Shown here: positions 6,011 to 9,161 of the stretch, in pieces | How positions within the stretch are numbered: the stretch's first letter is position 1 | Layout of the letters: each line of letters begins with the position of its first letter | Source: Candidatus Woesearchaeota archaeon | GTDB taxonomy: Archaea; Nanoarchaeota; Nanoarchaeia; Woesearchaeales; GW2011-AR4 | Assembly: GCA_023259315.1 (NCBI GenBank) | Contig: JAHFQL010000044.1 | Coordinates: forward strand, 1-9,161 | Reading direction: 5' to 3' | Length of the DNA: 9,161 nucleotides | The notes under the pieces: generated by a model | Told to the model about the DNA's origin: nothing | The model's database searches: none | What the model saw: the letters and a program-made list of their open reading frames with translations, nothing else | Made by a program: the position numbers and the translations under genes

Positions 6011-6166
6011 TTATTCCTCATCTCTCTCGTCTTCATCTTCTTCTTTATCTTCATCGCCATCATAATCGTCCTCGTCTTTGATATCATCATTGTAGTCTTC
6101 ATCCTCTTCTTTGTGCTTTTCCTTGTCATTGAAAGCGTCAAAATCCTCGTCTTCTTCCTTTGCCAT
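6011..6166 (-). CDS. Small, extremely acidic hypothetical protein (51 aa)
   Basis: A short ORF from ATG 6166 to TAA 6011 encodes 51 residues beginning MAKEEDEDFDAFNDKEKHKE and ending DERDEE. Thirty-two of 51 residues are Asp or Glu, against about seven Lys/Arg, with no Cys and no hydrophobic core, so it should be intrinsically disordered and strongly negative. The reasons to call it real are a sensible ATG, a TATA-like box upstream, use of both GAA/GAG and GAT/GAC codons, and an otherwise unexplained 280-bp slot between two genes of the same strand. A purine-rich Lys/Met-rich ORF in another frame (5959-6141) is its shadow. Such acidic peptides can bind cations, basic proteins or mimic DNA, but nothing here selects among these. 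I do not recognise a family. Confidence 0.6.
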   Translation of the reverse strand: MAKEEDEDFDAFNDKEKHKEEDEDYNDDIKDEDDYDGDEDKEEDEDERDEE

Positions 6167-6198
6167 TTTGTTTCAAGAATTCCAATTAATTACTTACT

Positions 6199-6209
6199 TA
6201 TAAAAATTT
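6199..6209 (-). promoter_or_regulatory. TATA box of the acidic miniprotein gene
   Basis: The minus strand reads CCGAAATTTTTATAAG, a BRE-like then TATA-like sequence about 35-40 nt upstream of ATG 6166, in the 60-bp gap after the phospholipase D-family gene. A leader of roughly 10 nt would result. Confidence 0.45.
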
Positions 6210-6226
6210 CGGTTTTGATGAATTCC

Positions 6227-7231
6227 CTATGAGGGCCATAGACTTTCAAATTCATCCAGAAATCTCTTCGCTATTCGTTTATCATGTATTATCAAAATAT
6301 TTTCATCATTTTTTTCCTCGGCGCTGAGTGTGGGGTTAAAGCTGCCCGTGACAACAGTCTCGTTGTCGATGATGAACACCTTATGGTGCATTTTGTATTT
6401 GTTTTTATCTAATTTAACGTCAAGTCCAAAATCTTTCAATCTTTTAAATTGTGAATACTTGTTTGAAGACTGGCTTGAATCAAATACTCCCTTTATGTTA
6501 AGGTTGCTTTTTTTGATTAAAGAATCTGCAATGGCTTCATTCGTAAAGCTGAAACTCATGAAATAAATATCGCTTTTTGCGTTATTAATTAAATTAATTA
6601 TATGGGATTCACAATTGTCTTCAGGACAAAAATAATTTTCTATATTTACGCCATTGATGAGCATCTCCGGGTTCTTCACCGTTCTTCCTTTTCCGAAAAT
6701 CCCGTTCCACAGCTCAGAAAATTCGTTTTCATAATTGTTTGCAAGAGCTTTTGAATAAATAACTACCACATTATTATTGTTCTTGAAGTTATCATTGTAT
6801 GTCGGATTAAAAGAACCGGTTACAACAGTATAACCATCAACCACGCAAAATTTGTTGTGCATCAGCTGCTTTTCATTATCAACTCTTAAGCCATCACCTT
6901 TTATTTGCCCTTTGTTGTTTGTATCGTCAATAACTATTTTCACATCCGCGTTTTTGCTTTTTTTGGATAGTGAATATATCACATTCTTTAGATCTATATC
7001 ATATAACGCGCAATGCACAGAATAATTTGCCAGTTTTATGTTATCTTCAAATGCCTTGCTGCAGTCCTCTCTTGGGCAGAAATATGCTTCGGGATTTTTG
7101 GCTGTCTCGTTGGGTATATCCACTGCTCGCCCATTTATGCTCGGAATGCAACTTGCTAAGGAAATAGTCACTAAAACAAGTAGTAAAAAAACTAAACATG
7201 CATGGAAAAGTTTAAATATAAGTTTATTCAT
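6227..7231 (-). CDS. Exported phospholipase D-family protein with two HKD motifs
   Basis: A 334-residue protein of the PLD/nuclease superfamily, which hydrolyses phosphodiester bonds in lipids or nucleic acid through a phosphohistidine intermediate. Both catalytic motifs are intact. HKD1 is MHNKFCVVDGYTVVTGSFN (His125, Lys127, Asp132, Gly139-Ser140, Asn142) and HKD2 is MHHKVFIIDNETVVTGSFN (His282, Lys284, Asp289, Gly296-Ser297, Asn299). The two halves are an internal duplication: each opens with a YFCP..DC segment (50-57, 200-207), suggesting a disulfide in each. The N-terminus has a 20-residue hydrophobic stretch ending in LASC (25-28), a lipobox-like sequence, so it is either lipid-anchored at Cys28 or cleaved and secreted. 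Substrate is unknown; an extracellular nuclease or lipase are both possible. It lies downstream of the S16 protease gene, separated by a 173-bp gap with palindromes that probably control it. Confidence 0.9.
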   Translation of the reverse strand: MNKLIFKLFHACLVFLLLVLVTISLASCIPSINGRAVDIPNETAKNPEAYFCPREDCSKAFEDNIKLANYSVHCALYDIDLKNVIYSLSKKSKNADVKIVIDDTNNKGQIKGDGLRVDNEKQLMHNKFCVVDGYTVVTGSFNPTYNDNFKNNNNVVVIYSKALANNYENEFSELWNGIFGKGRTVKNPEMLINGVNIENYFCPEDNCESHIINLINNAKSDIYFMSFSFTNEAIADSLIKKSNLNIKGVFDSSQSSNKYSQFKRLKDFGLDVKLDKNKYKMHHKVFIIDNETVVTGSFNPTLSAEEKNDENILIIHDKRIAKRFLDEFESLWPS

Positions 7232-7237
7232 TTTAAA

Positions 7238-7300
7238 GTGATAATAAGCAAAACTTATTTCATAGTGATAATATCACTCAATGCAGTGATAATCTATCAC
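7238..7300. promoter_or_regulatory. Cluster of inverted repeats, candidate tandem operator upstream of the PLD-family gene
   Basis: Three inverted repeats are packed in 63 bp: AATAAG-CAAAA-CTTATT (7243-7259), AGTGATA-A-TATCACT (7264-7278) and GTGATA-ATC-TATCAC (7286-7300). The last two share GTGATAAT and have centres 22 bp apart, about two helical turns, so bound dimers would lie on the same face of DNA. A further half-site GTGATAATA is at 7238-7246. They lie 7-69 bp upstream of the PLD-family ATG, overlapping the expected core promoter, which fits a repressor site. No regulator gene is in the window. Confidence 0.6.
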
Positions 7301-7404
7301 CTCTTTTTTCCCGGCAGAGCAATATCGCAAGCGAGCAAGACATTAGTTTTGCAAGTTGGGTTGTTCTGCTTGGGTTTATGATTATAAATTTTATAAGGTT
7401 TAAT
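7301..7404. other. Remainder of the intergenic region between protease and PLD-family genes
   Basis: No ORF or recognised RNA is visible. It contains a small CGC-AA-GCG hairpin near 7326-7333 and AT-rich sequence next to the protease stop. No clear oligo(T) terminator follows the protease gene on the minus strand. Confidence 0.4.
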
Positions 7405-9161
7405 TTATTTTTTTCTTTTATTTCTGGTACTCAAACTTTTGTTGGCATTGATGGCATTGATAAAATGTGAAGCAATAAAACCCACAAGAATTCCTGACAA
7501 GAATATGCCTAACAGTTTATTATCGACATTGATGCTTGCCATTCTATTGTTGTTTTCCTTAAAATAAATGTCCAGATTGCTGAATTCCAAAGCATATTCC
7601 GAATAAAGAAGTGCAGATAATGTGTCGGTTTCTTTTAGGGAATTGGCATACTCGTAATAGCTGTAGCTTAAAATTGGAAAAACTCCCTTGGAAATCTGCT
7701 CAGCAATGCTGTTTTTTACTACATCGAGTTTTCTGTCCAATAAATTTTTGTATTGATCATCCGACACTCCAAAGAAATTTAAAATTAAATCAATGTCCGC
7801 TTTTGATTTGCTGGCTTTTGAAAGGCATAATTCATAATTTCCTTTCTCAAGATCTTGGCTTGCCAGCCCTATTTCTTTTTTTATTGTATCTACAGTGCCT
7901 GGAAAGTACAGGTCAACATACTGCTGCCTTTCATCGGCCTCGCTTATCTTGCTTTGGCATGATTTTTTAAGCACATTCTTGTTCAAATTAAACTGCTTTC
8001 CATTATTGCCCAAGAAGGTTGCCCAGGAGTGTGCAGAATTAATCCTTTCAGCAGCATATGCCAAAGTGCTTGCAAGTCTTTGTGTGCTATTGGTTTTGTT
8101 TAAAATCTGCAATGCCCCATCATATGATTCTCGGGCTTCTGCCAGCCTTTCCTTAACGACAAAATAAGCTTCCAAATCTGTGATTGTCTTCCTTTCAGTA
8201 TTGTCAATCTTGGCGTCAAAATCTGCGATGCCTTTTTTTATTTTCGCAATTTCACTCAGCCACCCATCCTTCGACAAATTTTTTGATATATATGCCAAGG
8301 TAGAGTACTCAACATTTGCTCCGAAGCAATAACTTGCCGAAGAGTAAAAGGTTTGCTTCTCGAATGCGTTTTTCCCCTTTATAGTAAGATTTTTTGCATT
8401 ATCTTTTAATGCAGAAATATTAATTGGATATTTTAAATTTGATGTTTCTTCTTTGAGCTTGTTGCTTCTGTCGCATAATCCTTTTGCCAATGACTTCATG
8501 GTGTTTGTGTACTCCTCGCTGATCTCTATTTTCCTGTATTTTTGCTTTATTTCTTTTCCAGTAAATTGCTTCACGGCTTCATTTAATGTTGATACTTCGA
8601 CAACTTCTATTCCCAGATGCTTTGAAAGATTTTTAAGGTCTACTGTTGTGTTATCCACTTTCGCAATTATCTCGCCTGCTGGTATGAATACTTTTTTCAA
8701 GCCGGCTTTATTAGCTGCTTCCACTTTTGCCTTCAAGCCGCCAACAGGCCCTATTAAACCACCGGAATTTATGGTCCCTGTCATGGCATAGTTCTCATTC
8801 AAATCAAAGTTTTCAAGCATAGCCACTGTGAGGAGCGCCGTTGACGCGCCTGCACTTGGCCCTGCTATTATTGCTGAATCAGCAGTTATTGTGTAAAAAA
8901 AATCAATGTCATCGCAGTCTTTCTGGACAAGGTCGCAGGCCATCGCCTTTGCAAATCTGGTGGACATCTGGGTGTCGGTCTTTGTCAGAGGAAATGTTTC
9001 AAGAAAAACCCTGCCAGAGCCCGGCTTTATCTCCAGATATAAGTCAGCAATTCCCCCTTCCATTCCTGTGTCTGTTTCTTTGACAGCCAGCAGCTTCATG
9101 TGGCCTTGCTTGGCAAGAACAGAAGGCACAATTAAAATCAAAATTATAAATAAAATCAAGA
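7405..9161 (-). CDS. Membrane-anchored S16 (Lon-like) serine protease without ATPase domain, 5' partial
   Basis: At least 584 residues of an archaeal S16/Lon-type protease (the group annotated as predicted archaeal serine protease, COG1750, as I recall). The N-terminus is a hydrophobic signal sequence ending VPSVLA, followed by KQGHMKLLAVKE. The proteolytic domain spans about 20-200 with the Ser-Lys dyad: Ser102 in AGPSAGAS and Lys143 in GPVGGLKAKVEAA. Unlike Lon there is no Walker A/B ATPase. A long helical region (about 205-545) follows, then a transmembrane helix (about 549-570, LLGIFLSGILVGFIASHFI) and a basic tail (TRNKRKK) that should face the cytoplasm, putting the protease outside. 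The frame is open to the window edge. The first possible start inside is TTG 9159, but a signal peptide normally has charged residues first, so the true start is probably beyond 9161. Likely role: extracytoplasmic protein quality control or processing. Confidence 0.9.
   Translation of the reverse strand, partial: LILFIILILIVPSVLAKQGHMKLLAVKETDTGMEGGIADLYLEIKPGSGRVFLETFPLTKTDTQMSTRFAKAMACDLVQKDCDDIDFFYTITADSAIIAGPSAGASTALLTVAMLENFDLNENYAMTGTINSGGLIGPVGGLKAKVEAANKAGLKKVFIPAGEIIAKVDNTTVDLKNLSKHLGIEVVEVSTLNEAVKQFTGKEIKQKYRKIEISEEYTNTMKSLAKGLCDRSNKLKEETSNLKYPINISALKDNAKNLTIKGKNAFEKQTFYSSASYCFGANVEYSTLAYISKNLSKDGWLSEIAKIKKGIADFDAKIDNTERKTITDLEAYFVVKERLAEARESYDGALQILNKTNSTQRLASTLAYAAERINSAHSWATFLGNNGKQFNLNKNVLKKSCQSKISEADERQQYVDLYFPGTVDTIKKEIGLASQDLEKGNYELCLSKASKSKADIDLILNFFGVSDDQYKNLLDRKLDVVKNSIAEQISKGVFPILSYSYYEYANSLKETDTLSALLYSEYALEFSNLDIYFKENNNRMASINVDNKLLGIFLSGILVGFIASHFINAINANKSLSTRNKRKK

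Noticed and set aside
5959..6141. 60-residue Lys/Met-rich ORF on the minus strand
   Set aside because: It is an out-of-frame reading of the acidic miniprotein gene, lacks its own promoter spacing, and has a composition explained by GAT/GAA repeats read in another frame.

Overview
The window looks like a chromosomal fragment of an AT-rich archaeon, probably of the DPANN type (Woesearchaeota-like is a guess from protein style). The reasons are: TATA boxes 20-30 bases upstream of starts with little or no Shine-Dalgarno sequence (leaderless or short-leader mRNAs), an archaeal-type SRP (7S) RNA gene, an archaeal membrane-anchored S16/Lon-like protease, and a cysteine-rich exported protein with CGNGICE repeats. 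TGA is used as a stop, so the standard code applies.

Layout. Bases 2-298 (minus) hold an SRP RNA gene. Its 5' and 3' ends form an 11-bp terminal helix. Its helix 8, the SRP54-binding element, is interrupted by 22 extra nucleotides; removing them restores the universal GGAAGGAAGCAGC core. The insert sits in a bulge-helix-bulge-like fold, so it is best read as a candidate mini-intron, and it is the main finding here. Bases 299-395 are a divergent promoter region. Bases 396-1991 (plus) encode a large, divergent phosphoglycerate-kinase homologue with an internal insertion and several altered active-site positions. It runs tail-to-tail into, and overlaps by 8 bp, an uncharacterised coiled-coil protein (1984-3255, minus). 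Bases 3256-3600 are an AT-rich divergent promoter region. Bases 3601-5031 (plus) encode an exported protein with about 59 cysteines, including somatomedin-B-like and antistasin-like modules.

From 5045 to the right edge all genes are on the minus strand: a PfkB-family sugar or nucleoside kinase (5045-5944), a 51-residue extremely acidic miniprotein (6011-6166), an exported, possibly lipid-anchored two-HKD phospholipase D-family protein (6227-7231), and a membrane-anchored S16 serine protease whose 5' end runs off the window. The 173-bp gap upstream of the phospholipase D gene holds three close-packed inverted repeats that look like a tandem operator.

How they fit together. Much of the window concerns the cell surface: the SRP RNA serves membrane targeting, and three of the proteins (Cys-rich protein, PLD-family protein, S16 protease) carry export signals. 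The PGK homologue and PfkB kinase are cytosolic. No mobile element, CRISPR array, tRNA or rRNA was seen.
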